DNA of 64,000 nt from Cryptomeria japonica. Taxonomy: Eukaryota > Streptophyta > Pinopsida > Cupressales > Cupressaceae. The stretch spans positions 18,850,260-18,914,259 of the forward strand of contig NC_081409.1 in the NCBI RefSeq assembly GCF_030272615.1, in the 5' to 3' direction. The translations under genes and the position numbers were made by a program. This document shows positions 36,345 to 47,382 of the stretch, one piece after another. The notes beneath the pieces were generated by a model. It saw only the letters and a list, made by a program, of their open reading frames with translations. It searched no databases and had not been told where the DNA came from. Positions within the stretch are counted from its first letter, which is position 1. Every line of letters begins with the position of its first letter.

Positions 36345-36616
36345 CAAAAGTGCTAAAACAACATCAATAGCGCTACAACAACATCAAAAGCACTCAAAAA
36401 GCTCTACAATAGCGCTACAAAAACAAAAGCGCTCAATCCCCTATACAGTAGCGCTATTAAGGGTCAATAGCGCTCAATTAACCCTACGATAGCCCTGATT
36501 TGTCAAAAGCGCTCAAACTTGTATACAATAGCGCTAATGCATGCAAAAGCGCTCAAACTAGCCTCCAATAGCGCTATTGCGGTACAATAGCGCTAATTCA
36601 TGGAGCAAAAGCGCTA
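36345..36616 (-). repeat. AGCGCT array B, about 20-bp period, inverted relative to array A
   Basis: About 14 copies of CAATAGCGCTA or CAAAAGCGCTC, the reverse complement of the array A motif. Starts near 36345, 36365, 36385, 36407, 36424, 36446, 36465, 36487, 36504, 36526, 36544, 36566, 36585, 36606. Spacing 17-22 bp, mean close to 20. It lies between a minus-strand TATA box (36883-36889) and the antisense PMD ATG (36077). Confidence 0.92.
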
Positions 36617-36882
36617 AAACCATTATTCCAGCACCTTTGCTCCGACTTGACTTTGACTCAGCTAAAAACATATTAAAAATGCCTGAAAAGTGAGTTTTCA
36701 AATTTGCGTACCACTGGTCCGTAGTCGGCTGGGCGCTGGAACCGTCGGACTCGCTCGAATCGGTGCTCGGTGATCGAAAACGGCATCGTCGCTCTTCCTT
36801 GCTCCTCCAAATGTCACTATCAGAGCTCTCATTTTCAACTGGTCACGGTCACAAATGATCCTATTTTCACCCCTTTCACCCC

Positions 36883-36889
36883 ATTTATA
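36883..36889 (-). promoter_or_regulatory. Possible TATA box for antisense PMD gene
   Basis: TATAAAT on the minus strand in a G-rich context, about 800 bp before the PMD ATG. The region around it (36720-36960) is GC-rich compared with the rest of the element, as promoters and first exons often are. A minus-strand frame over 36698-36967 could be a first exon. Confidence 0.4.
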
Positions 36890-37182
36890 CCCCCCCGCCG
36901 TCACCGTAACTTCGCCCCGCTCATCGCCGTGGTCCCCGTGAACTTCCCGAGCCCCCCATTTCTCCATGTTTCCCCCAATTTCTTCTATTTTCCACCAGTA
37001 TACCTAACTTCTTCTTTTCTGCCACCCTACTAATTTTCATTATTTTTCAAAAGATCGCCCGATTTTTCGAAATTTTTCGGCCCATCTCTCGAGGGGGCAT
37101 ACCACCCATTAAATTTACATTTTATGGGGCATTTCTTCACACCAGTTTTTCTTTGAAACGATGTGATAAACTGCACCATCTC

Positions 37183-37195
37183 AAAGAGGGGCAAA
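37183..37195 (+). promoter_or_regulatory. Polypurine tract of Tat element
   Basis: AAAGAGGGGCAAA directly before the 3' LTR; primes plus-strand synthesis. One C interrupts it. Confidence 0.85.
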
Positions 37196-38575
37196 TGTAG
37201 TCACATAAATCTGTCCATTTTAATTAAATGAATATTTCGTATTTATTTGATTAAAAATCCACTAGCCATCAATTAATTAAATAAATATTTAATTAATTCA
37301 TCCCCAAACATTCTTCTATTAATTAAATAAATTACTCAATTTATTTTAATTAATTCATTAAATCAAATTTCAATTAATTAAATAAATAAAATCAATTTAT
37401 TTAATTAAAATCCCCCTTTTCTTCTTTTAAATAAATTAACATTTATTTAAATCATTTAAAAACCCCCCCCACTTGCATTTTCCTACAAATGCAACTTGCA
37501 CACATTTATTGAAATAAATGAATTTTTATTTTAATAAAATCCTATGTTCCCTCACCCACCAAATCCACTTGCAAACCTAATCCCCTTCTAAATTCTTCTA
37601 ACCCCCTTCCTAATTAGTCTAATCCATCCCCTAATTATTGTCACATTCCTAAGCAAAATGGAGTCACTTCTCAAAGACTCCAAAGTCTTTGAAAAGCATT
37701 TAATGCTTTGTGTGTTCAACAAATTAACCCCCAAAGTCTTCCAAGACCACTAATGGCTCTTACATGACCATTTATGGCTCTTACATAACCATTTATGGTT
37801 ATTTCAATCTTGTCTCCCCAAACATTTATTGTTTTGACCATATTCATCCATTTCACATTTGCACAAGAATTTATCCATTGGATAAAAGCTTTATTCTTTG
37901 AATAAAGAGTTTATTCATTCAACCAACCTTGACTCAAAATCCCAAGGTCATATCACGCATTTAATGCTTATTCCCTCTCCTCTCAACCTATCTCACATTG
38001 ACACTTGTCATCCTGGGATTGGGTTGAAAGCCCTCACATGGATTTGAAATCATTCAATCTTGACCTTTGTTGAGATTGCTCAATCTCAACCACCCATTGC
38101 TCCATTTTTCCTATAAATAGAGCCCATTCCTTCATACACCAGATCCTGAAAACTTGTATGCATCTAAGCTATAGACATTTTAGAGAGCCTTTTTAGCATA
38201 AACAATCTAATCTTTTGTCTTTTGGTTAAAATATATCATTTTAGCATTAGCATTAGCTTTTTATTTCACATTTAGAGCTATATTACAATCTCAATCCTCC
38301 ATAAGCATCCATAGTGCAAAAAGCTGCTGAGAGCTACACTATTTTGGAACTTGGAGAGGAGAGGAACAAGGGAGAAGGAGCTAATCTCATGCTAAGAGAT
38401 AGTTGGAGATGTCTCATTGTCTTTACTTCTTTAGTTAGATTCATTAGCATGTTTTTAGTGTCTCTCTTGGAATGCCTTCATATATTTTAGTTTTTGATTG
38501 ACTAACGCTAATGCTTTGTGTGTTTTGTGTTGTTTGATCTTAAACTAACTATTTGTGCCATTTAGGAGGGCATCA
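37196..38575 (+). repeat. 3' LTR of Tat element
   Basis: 1380 bp, TGTAGTC...GGGCATCA. Compared by eye with the 5' LTR: about 12 substitutions (mostly transitions) and two 1-bp deletions. Followed by TSD ATTTC. Confidence 0.97.
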
Positions 38576-38580
38576 ATTTC
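38576..38580. repeat. TSD of Tat element, right
   Basis: ATTTC, equal to 19774-19778. Confidence 0.93.
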
Positions 38581-39152
38581 TATTTAAGATTTGCATAAAA
38601 CTCAAAATTTTTATAAAGTTAAGATGGATGATATTTAGAATGTTTAAATATATAAAAAATTAGCGGTGCAAATGCCGCATGTTGTATATGGGATGTCTTT
38701 AGGTCTATACAAGATAAGGTTTTATAATTAATTTATGCCCACATGTTGCATATGGGATGTATTTACAGAGCAGTAATAAATTTGGCCCCGTACTACATAG
38801 CAATCTGGTTCATCTTTAATATGGCAGGACAGAGGATTCTCAACGAGAAAGTGTATAAAATCATAGGTGAATACCATATTTAGTGCATTGATATAATGCG
38901 AGTACCATTTTTCTTGCAATGATGTAATTTTCTTGCATGAGATCAGAGTAAATTAATTATATGTGGGCACAAGCCAACCTACATAGAGTGTCCATGATAA
39001 ATATCTAATCTAACTTGTCTCTCGAATTTACTATGTATGTGTCTATAAATTGGATGGATACGTGAGCCTCTAATTTGCAGCCAGTTTTGTGTGTGTGTTT
39101 CTGTGTCATAGTTTCAAATCAAAACCACCTACGAGTCTTCTTTTAACTTATC
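38581..39152 (+). other. Upstream region of the GULLO gene
   Basis: 572 bp between the Tat insertion and the GULLO ATG. A phrase catgttg.atatgggatgt occurs twice (about 38677 and 38742). No other gene is seen. Confidence 0.6.
39044..39050 (+). promoter_or_regulatory. Probable TATA box of GULLO gene
   Basis: TATAAAT 103 bp before the ATG, a normal distance for a plant promoter with a short leader. Confidence 0.5.
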
Positions 39153-39836
39153 ATGGATTTTTATATACCAAGAGATATCTTTTGGGTTATGATAGTTTTA
39201 TGCTATGTTATGAGGGTAAGGAATGTAGGATGTAGCCCACCTGGTTCAGTAGTTGAGTGTTCCAGTGGGTTGAGCAACTGCACTGTTACAAATGGGTATG
39301 GTGTTTTTCCTGATAGAACAATCTGCAAGGCAGCACAAGTTGTTTATCCTTCAACAGAAGATGAGCTGTTGAGATCTGTTGCAATGGGTGTTGAGAAGAA
39401 GCAGAAGATGAGGGTGGTAACAAGGTATTCTCACAGTATTCCTAAGCTTGTTTGCCCTGGAGGAGACTTTGGTTTGGTCATTAGTAGCAGAGATTTAGAT
39501 CATGTTGTTTCTGTTGACACTTCTGCCATGAGAATGAGTGTTGAGAGTGGGCTGCCACTGAGAAAACTTGTGGATGAAGCTGCCAAAGCAGGCCTTGCTT
39601 TGCCACATTGTCCATTTTGGGAGGGTGTGACAATTGGGGGCATATTAGGCACTGGGAGTCATGGCAGCTCTCTGTTTGGGAAAGGCAGTGCAGTTCATGA
39701 ATATGTTGTGGGAATGAGAATGATAGTTCCTGCTTCCAAAGAAGAAGGATATGCTAAAGTCATCCTGCTTGCAGAGGATGATGAGGATCTCAATGCTGCT
39801 AAAGTTTCTCTTGGGGTTCTCGGTGTCATATCTCAG
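39153..39836 (+). pseudogene. GULLO-like: GULLO exon 1 (signal peptide, FAD-binding domain)
   Basis: 228 codons, fully open. Hydrophobic signal-like segment IFWVMIVLCYVM at residues 9-20, then FPDRTICKAAQVVYPSTEDE, VVTRYSHSIPKLVCPGG and the dinucleotide-binding GGILGTGSHGSS near residue 170, all typical of plant GULLO proteins. Ends GVISQ followed by the donor GTGAAT. Confidence 0.93.
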
Positions 39837-40101
39837 GTGAATAGCTTTTCCTAATAGAAAATCCAAGTAAATCAAATTTGAAAGAAAAAGCTCCGTGGAG
39901 GACTTTTATTGGGACACAAATCAATCTAGGAGAATTTATTAACTCTTAGTCAGCAACTACAACGTATTTCAATATTCTAGTGCTTCTTGCTTCTGTTTTT
40001 AAACTATTATTTTCATCAAATAAACTTAATTGGATTTTAAAGGTTTAGCGTAGAATGTCTTATATTTTAAAAAATCTAGTCTTATGTATCTTCTCCAGTA
40101 T

Positions 40102-40106
40102 CATAT
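40102..40106. repeat. TSD of SIRE-like Copia, left
   Basis: CATAT, equal to 49128-49132. Confidence 0.9.
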
Positions 40107-41850
40107 TGTTGCTTTTTGATACTTTTGTCCTCGATGACAAGAAAATAAAAAAGGGGAAGTTGGTGTTGTTTAAGTTTCATACTTTGAGGCAAGTATATTA
40201 AGCATGTGGTTATATATTTAAAAAGTCTTTCTCATGGGCCAGTCTAGTGACACAGACACATTGATTTTTGCTGACGTGTTATATGCTTAAAACATCTTAC
40301 TCTCGAGCCAGGCTGGTGACACGGATACAGTGAATAACACTGACTTGGCATTTATTGAATGGCATCTTTGATTTATATTATGTTTAATCTGTCTACGGAC
40401 TAATGGCATATTCCTCAGAATACACTTTGTGACCGACAGATTAAAAGTTTTTCGAAAGACGTTTTGTGTTTCATTTTGTTTTTGAACAAGTTTGAAGTCC
40501 GTCTCAAACCCTAAAACGCCATGAGAGATGCAGCTGCCGTTGTAGCTAAGGAGCTCGAGTCAGTTTGTTCGGTTGAAAAGAATGATGCAAAAGTGGTCTT
40601 AACCGTGAGCTTAATGGATTTCTGGTTAGTTTGTTTTCAGTTATCAATAAGGTTGCATTTCACAGGTATTATTCTTGTTCATATGTTTAAAAGATTCAGA
40701 TTTTTCGAATCAGGTTTTTCAGTTATGCAAAATGGAAATAAGGAAACAGACCTTGCTTTATTTTTATTTTGGGAAATCAAGCATCTTTAGATTATCTCTC
40801 AGTTTTCTCTTTCGGTTGCACAGTTAAACGGTTATTTGTTTTTCAGTTTGCAATACTCGTAAGATTTCGGTAACCCTATACGAGGGTTATTCTGGAAGAC
40901 GTTGTGTTTTTGGGGGAATAAAACAGTTTAAATACAGAACAGTAGATATGAAAAGTGAGGAGTGTGAATAAAGTGAAAGACAAAGCATTTGTTGAAAAAA
41001 AAAAAAATGCTGTAGATTATCAGTGATTTTAGATAGTCGAGGGTTTTGAGAATCAATACTCTGTTTTGTTGCAGAGTACATAAGGCTATAATGTTTGAGA
41101 TTATTCTGTTCAGAGATTGAATTTTTCTCTCTGATAGTGTTGAATTTCTTTAAAAATATGTTATTATGATTCAAAGCCTTGAAGAACATTGTTGCAAAAA
41201 TCTTTTAGAAAGAATCATTTGTACAGATTGGTAAAATATTCTCGCTCCAATCACTGATGGTTTTGTGACTGCAAGATTTAAGTGCATGCATAAAATTACC
41301 AGTGGCTGTAGCTCGAGTTGAAATGTTTATTGGATAAGAAGAGGGGTTGGTGCTCCTTGAGGCCTTGTGGTTTCTAAAACTTGTGAACTGAGTTGGTGCT
41401 CTTTGAAATAATATAAGGGATCTTACCGAGTGGTTTTTCTACCCCAAGAGGGTTTTCCACTCATGAAAACTATGGTGTTATGTGCATTGTCTTGTCTCAT
41501 TTTGTCTTACTGGTTTATGCTCTGATACGTCATATCTTTAGCCCTTTTCATTTCATACTTTGTTTTGTTGAATTCATGTAATGCAATCTTTGAAATACTC
41601 ATTTAGATGTTTCATGTTTTTGTAAAAGATTCAATATCATTTTATTTTCTGAAAAGTCTGAATCAAGTTTTTTTCAGGTGGTTCTATTGTATATTTCATG
41701 CTTCAATAAAAGTATTACATCAAGGTGTTAAGTCTCAGTCATCTGTGCTTATTGTTAATCAAAATTGTCAAGTTCATAAAAGAAGTTCTTGTTAAAATTT
41801 TTACACTCTGATTCACCCCCCCCCCTCTCAGAGTGTTTCCACTTCCAACA
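40107..41850 (+). repeat. 5' LTR of SIRE-like Copia
   Basis: 1744 bp. Carries a short gene-like ORF (ATG 40521, 89 codons) preceded by AAACCCTAAAACGCC, repeated at 47797 in the other LTR. Ends with a C-run hairpin-like phrase actctgattcaccc...agagtgt. Confidence 0.95.
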
Positions 41851-41852
41851 AG

Positions 41853-41864
41853 TGGTATCAGAGC
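41853..41864 (+). promoter_or_regulatory. Primer-binding site, initiator tRNA-Met
   Basis: TGGTATCAGAGC, the standard Copia primer site. Confidence 0.95.
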
Positions 41865-41926
41865 ATAGGGTCCCTCATATAGGTCTGTCCTAGGGATTGT
41901 TCCTAGTCATTTGGAAGTTTTTTTTA

Positions 41927-43273
41927 ATGGCTCATTCTCAAGAAGGTGCATCTTTATCAAGAGCTCCTCTTTTTGATGGTACAGATTATGTGTTCTGGAA
42001 GATCAGAATGGAAACATAATTGATCTCAGTTGATGTAAATGTGTGGAACATTGTTACTACAAAATATGTTGTTCCTACGTCTATTCCTTCAGATCCTGAT
42101 GCTAAAACTCAATATGAGTTAAATGCTAGAGCTAAGCATGCTCTGTTATGTGGTCTCACCAAGGATGTGTTTGTTAAAGTTATGCATTGTGCATCTGCTA
42201 ATGAAATATGGAGTAAGCTAGAAACCATTTATCAAGGTGATGCAAAGGTCAATTAATCTAAAATTCTCACACTCAAGAATCAGTTTGAGTCATTGAGAAT
42301 GAAAGAAGATGAGACTATTGCAAACTATTTTCTTAAAATTGATGAAGTTGTGAATTCAAGAAGAGGTCTTGGTGAAAATGTTGATGAAAAAGATGTTGTC
42401 AGAAAAGTTATTAGAAAATTACTTCCTAAATATGAAACTAAGGTGTCCACTTTAGAAGAAAAGAAAAGTTTTTCTACTATGTCTCTTGACAGCCTTCAAA
42501 GCATTCTTACAGCTTATGAAATGAGAATTGGTAGTAATTCATCTAATTCTAAAGAAACTGCTTTTAAGGTAGAAAAGAAAGAGGAACCAGATAGTGAATC
42601 TGAACTTTCAGATGCTATAGAAGCCCTGCTAGTAAGAAAGTTAAAAAAGAAATATAAGGGAAAACTACCCTTCAAATGCTTTAATTGCGGTAAAGCCGGA
42701 CACTTTGCTGCTAAATGTCCCTTGAGTGATCAAAACAGAGAAGAAGAAAAACCAGAAAAAGTTTTTAAAAAGAAAAAATGGAATCCTAAAAAGAAATTCA
42801 ATCCATTTCAGGAAAAGAAGAGTCTTTTTATAAAAGAGGATTCTGAAAATGATTCAGATGACTCACCTTGTGAAGGTGATGAAACTTTGTTTATGGCTGA
42901 AATAGAAACTTCGATGAACATATCAGAAGATAATTTTGATGACTTAGAACAAGGTGAAATTGATCTTGAAGGAGAATTGCTTTGTGCTCTTAAGGAAATC
43001 AAAAGACTAAAGAAGCTTGTAGTTTCTCATGAAAGTGAAATTCAAATTTTGCAAATTGAATTGAAAGATTCAAAGCAAACAGTTGAAGATTTAAAAGTTT
43101 TACTTGCTGATAGTGAATTGAAAGTTAATACTTTGGAACAACAAACTAATTCTTTGCATAAGCGGATTGAGCAGTATGAAAGTACCTTGCATTTAAATGA
43201 AATTTTAAACAAACAAAAACTATGCAAGAATATGACAAGTGTAGGCTTTGAAAGTGCTAAATCAGCAAAATAG
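41927..43273 (+). pseudogene. SIRE-like gag
   Basis: Starts MAHSQEGASLSRAPLFDGTD at ATG 41927. UBN2-type gag core (YVFWKIRM, CASANEIWSKLETIYQGD, ETIANYFLKIDEVVNS). First zinc knuckle CFNCGKAGHFAAKC at about 42678 is complete. It is followed by a Lys-rich stretch and a long acidic and coiled-coil region (about 42960-43240), a SIRE feature. In-frame stops: TAA 42017, TAA 42254, TAG 43271. Confidence 0.9.
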
Positions 43274-46200
43274 ATTACTAAACCTTCAAATAGAAATCAA
43301 TTTCAGGCTTATAACAGAATGACACCTTTTAAGCTTGGATTCTTTCATGGTTACTGTTTTTACTGCAACAAGTTTGGGCATAAGGTTAACACTTGTAGAT
43401 TTTTACAACATAGAACTTCTATGATTGGATACAATCAAACCTATGGCTTTCCAAACACTGTGAAGTGCATTAAGTGTAACACCTTTGGACATACTTCTTC
43501 TCAATGCAAATCAAAGGCAAATATTCATAAGGTATGGAAACCAAAGTTTGTCCCTAGTGTTGAACAGTCTATGATAGTGCAATCTACATTCTTTTCAAGT
43601 AAGAAGTCACTGTGGGTGTTGGACAGTGGTTGTTCACATCATATGACAGGAGACAAAAATAAATTTATTCATTTTGAAGACTTTGATGGAGGTTTTGTAA
43701 GATTTGGTGATAATTCAGGAGCTTTCGTCAGAGGTAAGGGTACATTATTATTGAATGATGATACTCCAATACATGATGTGTATTTTGTTGAAGGATTGAA
43801 ACACAACCTACTTAGTGTTAGTCAGATTTGTGATAGTGGTTATAATGTGTCCTTCACTTCTCATGGTTGTACTATAAAAACTAAGTCTGGTAAAATTGTA
43901 GCTGCTGGGTTGAGAACAATTGGCAATGTTTACAACCTGCTTGACTCTACAAACTATGAAATCAATGAAGGCATGTGTCTTATGGGTCAAGTTGAGGAAA
44001 ATTGGTTGTAGCACAAACGTTTGGGACATGTGAACTTTGATAATCTGGTTCGAATCAGCAAGAATTAGAATGTTAGAGGTTTACCTATCTTGAGTAAAAT
44101 TGAAAACTCTGTGTGCAAAGAGTGTCTTAAAGGTAAACAAACAAAAACAACTTTTAAGTCTAAAGAACACTCATCTACTAGATCGTTACAACTTGTTCAC
44201 ACAGATTTATGTGGTCCAACCAGGACACAATCCATCAACGGTGAAAAATACTTCATGCTTTTTGTGGATGATTATACAAGAATGATATGGGTTACTTTTC
44301 TCAAACATAAATATGAAGCATTTGTCAGATTTAAAATTTTCAGGAAAATGGTTGAACGTGAAACTGATTTAAAGCTCAAATGTTTAAGATCAGACAAAGG
44401 TGGTGAGTTTACATCACAAGAGTTTATAGATTATTGTGAGAAACATGACATTAAAAGACAATATGCTGCTACCCGAACATCTCAACAGAACAGGGTGGTT
44501 GAAAGAAAAAATAGAACAGTTAAAGAGATGGCTCGCACAATGCTGAATGAAGCAAATCTACCTGACAAATATTGGAAAGAAGTTGTTCACACAGCAGTTT
44601 ACATTTTGAATTGTGTGCAAATCAGGGTAAAATCCACTTTTACTCCTTATGAACTTTGGTATGGTAAAGCTGCATCAATTAAATACTTCAAAATTTTTGG
44701 TTGCAAATGTTATATAAAAAGAGATGAAGAAAATATAGGTAGTTTTGATGCTAAGACTGATGAGGGTATCTTTCTTGGATACTCTACTCATAGCAAAGCT
44801 TATAGATGTTTCAATAATAGATTGAACAAGATTGTTGAAACTATTAATGTAAGATTCGATGAGCAATTTTTTCTAAGTGATGATATGCAGGATGTTGAAG
44901 AGGAAATTTCAATAAGACTGGAACAAGTTCCTAAATCCGCTGAAGCAGAAATTTCAAATGAAAAGAGTCCTCCACCAAGTCCTAAAACTGAAATTCCTTT
45001 ACATACACCTTCTAGAATCATTACTAAAAGACATCCTCAAAGTCAGGTTATTGGTGAAATGGATGCTGGAATCCTGACTAGGAGAAGAGCAAAAACTAGT
45101 GAACAAGCTCAAATGGCTGAGCATTACTGTCTGGTAACTGATTCTGAACCTAAGTCTGTTTCTGAAGGTCTTGTTGATGATTGTTGGCTGCATGCTATGC
45201 AAGATGAATTCAGTCAAATAGAAAAGAATAAAACCTGGGAACTTGTACCTAGACCAGATGATAAAAATGTTATAGGGGGTAAATGGATTTTTAGAAATAA
45301 ACTTGATGAATCTGGTAAAGTTGTTAGGAATAAAGCACGCTTTGTGTGTAAAGGCTATGCACAGCAAGAAGGTGTAGATTTTGGTGAAACATTTGCACCT
45401 ATTGCTAGGCTAGAGTCAATACGAATATTTCTGTCATATTCATGTTATAAAAACTTTAAAGTGTATCAAATGGATGTTAAAACAACATTCCTTAATGGTT
45501 ATCTTGATGAAGAGGTATATATGGAACAACTAGAAGGGTTTATCTTTGCAGATAAACCTGATTATGTATACAAGTTGAAAAAGGCTCTTTATGGCCTTAA
45601 ACAAGCTCCAAGAGCTTGGTACTCCAGGTTAGATGCCCATCTTACAAAAAATGGATATACTAGAGGTGGTGTTGATAGTAACCTGTATGTCAAAAATGAA
45701 GGTAATGATACTTTGGTTGTTGAAGTTTATGTGGATGATATTATATTTGGCTGTCATAATGATGCAGTATCCAAAAAGTTTTCAAAACTCATGGAATCTG
45801 AATTTGAAATGTCCATGTTAGGTGAATTAACCTTCTTTCTTGGGCTTCAAGTAATGCAACTTGAACAAGGCATTTTTCTCTCACAAACCAAATATGCAAA
45901 AGAGATGCTTAAAAAGTTCAATATAACAGATTGCAAACCTGTTAGCACTCCAATGGAGACTGGTTGTAAATTGACCAAGTCAGATGACTCACCTGAGGTA
46001 AACCAATCTGAGTATAGATCAATGGTTGGCAGTCTACTGTATTTAACTGCATCTAGGCCTGATTTGATGCATGCAGTTTGTTTGGTTTCACGTTTTCAGT
46101 CTGCCCCCAAACAATCTCATTTGATTGCTATAAAAAGGATATTCAAGTATATTCAAGGTACTTTAGACTTTGGCTTGTGGTATTCACGAAATAATGATTT

Positions 46201-46690
46201 TACTCTTGTTGGTTTTACGGATGCTGATTGGGCTGGCTGTATAGATGATAGAAAAAGCACCAGTGGTGCAGCTTTCTTCTTAGGAGATCGCCTTGTTGCC
46301 TGGCATAGCAAAAAGCAAGAATGTGTTACTTTATCAACTGCAAAATCTGAATATATTGCAGCAACAACTTGTTGTACGCAATTAATCTGGATGTCTCATC
46401 AACTTGCTGATATGGGTATTATAGTTGACAAACCCATCTCCATCTTCTGTGATAATACTAGTGCCATCAGTCTTTCAAAGAATCCTGTGATGCATTCTCG
46501 CACTAAACATGTTGCTATTAAATTGCTATTTCTACGAGAACAAGTGTTGGCTAATGAATTTCAAGTTTTATATGTACCTTCTCAGGCACAAGTAGCGGAT
46601 ATTTTTACAAAAGCTTTGTCTAAAGAAGTCTTTGAACGGTTAAGGGATAGATTGGGAGTGTTTTCTCAATCTGCTCTTGTCTCCACCTAA
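43274..46690 (+). pseudogene. SIRE-like pol (PR, INT, RT, RNase H)
   Basis: Same frame as gag. Two more knuckles (CFYCNKFGHKVNTC, CIKCNTFGHTSSQC). Protease LWVLDSGCSHHMTGD at about 43612. Pre-integrase HKRLGHVNF; integrase with Asp in HTDLCGP, Asp in LRSDKGGEF and Glu in [10 protein letters not shown] from about 45230: [39 protein letters not shown] and YVDDIIFG (catalytic pair intact, about 45729). RNase [31 protein letters not shown]. Stops TAG 44009 and TAG 44066 only; 44090-46690 is open for 866 codons, so RT and most of INT could be intact. Confidence 0.94.
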
Positions 46691-47382
46691 TGCATAATTT
46701 GAGGGGGAGTGTTGCTCTGTTGATTTACTTTCCTTTTGTCCTTGTGTTTTTTAAACAAAAAGTAAAAAAAAAGGGGGAGAAATTGGTATTTCATATTGGC
46801 ATTTCACAGTGACAACAGTGCAATAGTGAACAGTGACATTGGTATTCATATTGGCATTTCATAGTGACAACAGTGCAACAGTGAACAGTGTCATTGGTAT
46901 TTCATTTGAACAGTGTCATTGGTATTTCATTTTTGGCATTACAGACTTGGCATTTCATTGGCATTGGCATTTTTGGTATTTTAGTTGATATTACAGTGGT
47001 TATAGTTGATATTACAGTGATATTACAGTGGCATTGGCATTTTTGGTATTTCATTTTGATATTACAGTAACATTGGTATTACAGTGATATTTCAGTGACA
47101 ATTGGCATTTCAGGCATTGGTATTTCATTACAGTGGCATAGGCATTTTTTATTTTGGTATTACAGTTTGGTATTCTTGTTTGATACAGATCAGATTGGGA
47201 GTTCATTATTCTGACAGTACAGAATTGCATATTAAAGGTTCAGTGTTGATTGTATATGTTGTATTTGTTAACAGTGGAATTCCTTACATTGATTTTGGTC
47301 CTTTCAGTTGACAACATATTTCATGGCAATGATGGTTTAAGTTTTTTTTCTTTTTTTTGCCATCAAGGACAAAGGGGGAGTT
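46691..47382 (+). repeat. Post-pol spacer with tandem ATTGG-phrase repeats and PPT
   Basis: About 690 bp without an ORF. A unit of about 56 bp (attggtatttcatattggcat...cagtgac) occurs at about 46782 and 46838 and then breaks into shorter ATTGGTATTTCA/TTACAGTGATATT copies up to about 47170. Three purine tracts: gagggggag (46703), aaaaaaaaagggggaga (46765) and AAAGGGGGAGTT (47371-47382). The last touches the 3' LTR and is the working one. Confidence 0.8.

Larger units (their letters stand above)
19779..38575 (+). mobile_element. 18.8-kb Ty3/Gypsy Tat-type LTR retrotransposon with antisense PMD gene
   Basis: Complete element: TSD ATTTC, LTR 1382 bp, 2-nt spacer, tRNA-Trp primer site, 2.9-kb leader with an AGCGCT array and a small ORF, gag, protease, G-patch-like linker, RT, degenerate RNase H, second archaeal-type RNase H, integrase (no chromodomain seen), 5.9-kb 3' region with an antisense PMD gene and inverted AGCGCT array, polypurine tract, LTR 1380 bp, TSD. 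RT followed by two RNase H domains is the mark of the Tat lineage; large size, extra leader ORF and antisense ORFs are also known there. The LTRs differ by about 12 substitutions and 2 single-base indels. Gag-pol has about twelve stops and one frameshift, so this copy needs help in trans. Confidence 0.92.

Noticed and set aside
40887-41189. Minus-strand 100-codon ORF, repeated at 48152-48466
   Set aside because: Lies in both LTR copies; no conserved features and stop-free by AT composition.
46708-46730. LTR start after gagggggag (TGTTGCTCTG)
   Set aside because: Does not match the 5' LTR beyond the first bases; the true 3' LTR begins at 47383 and is confirmed by the TSD.
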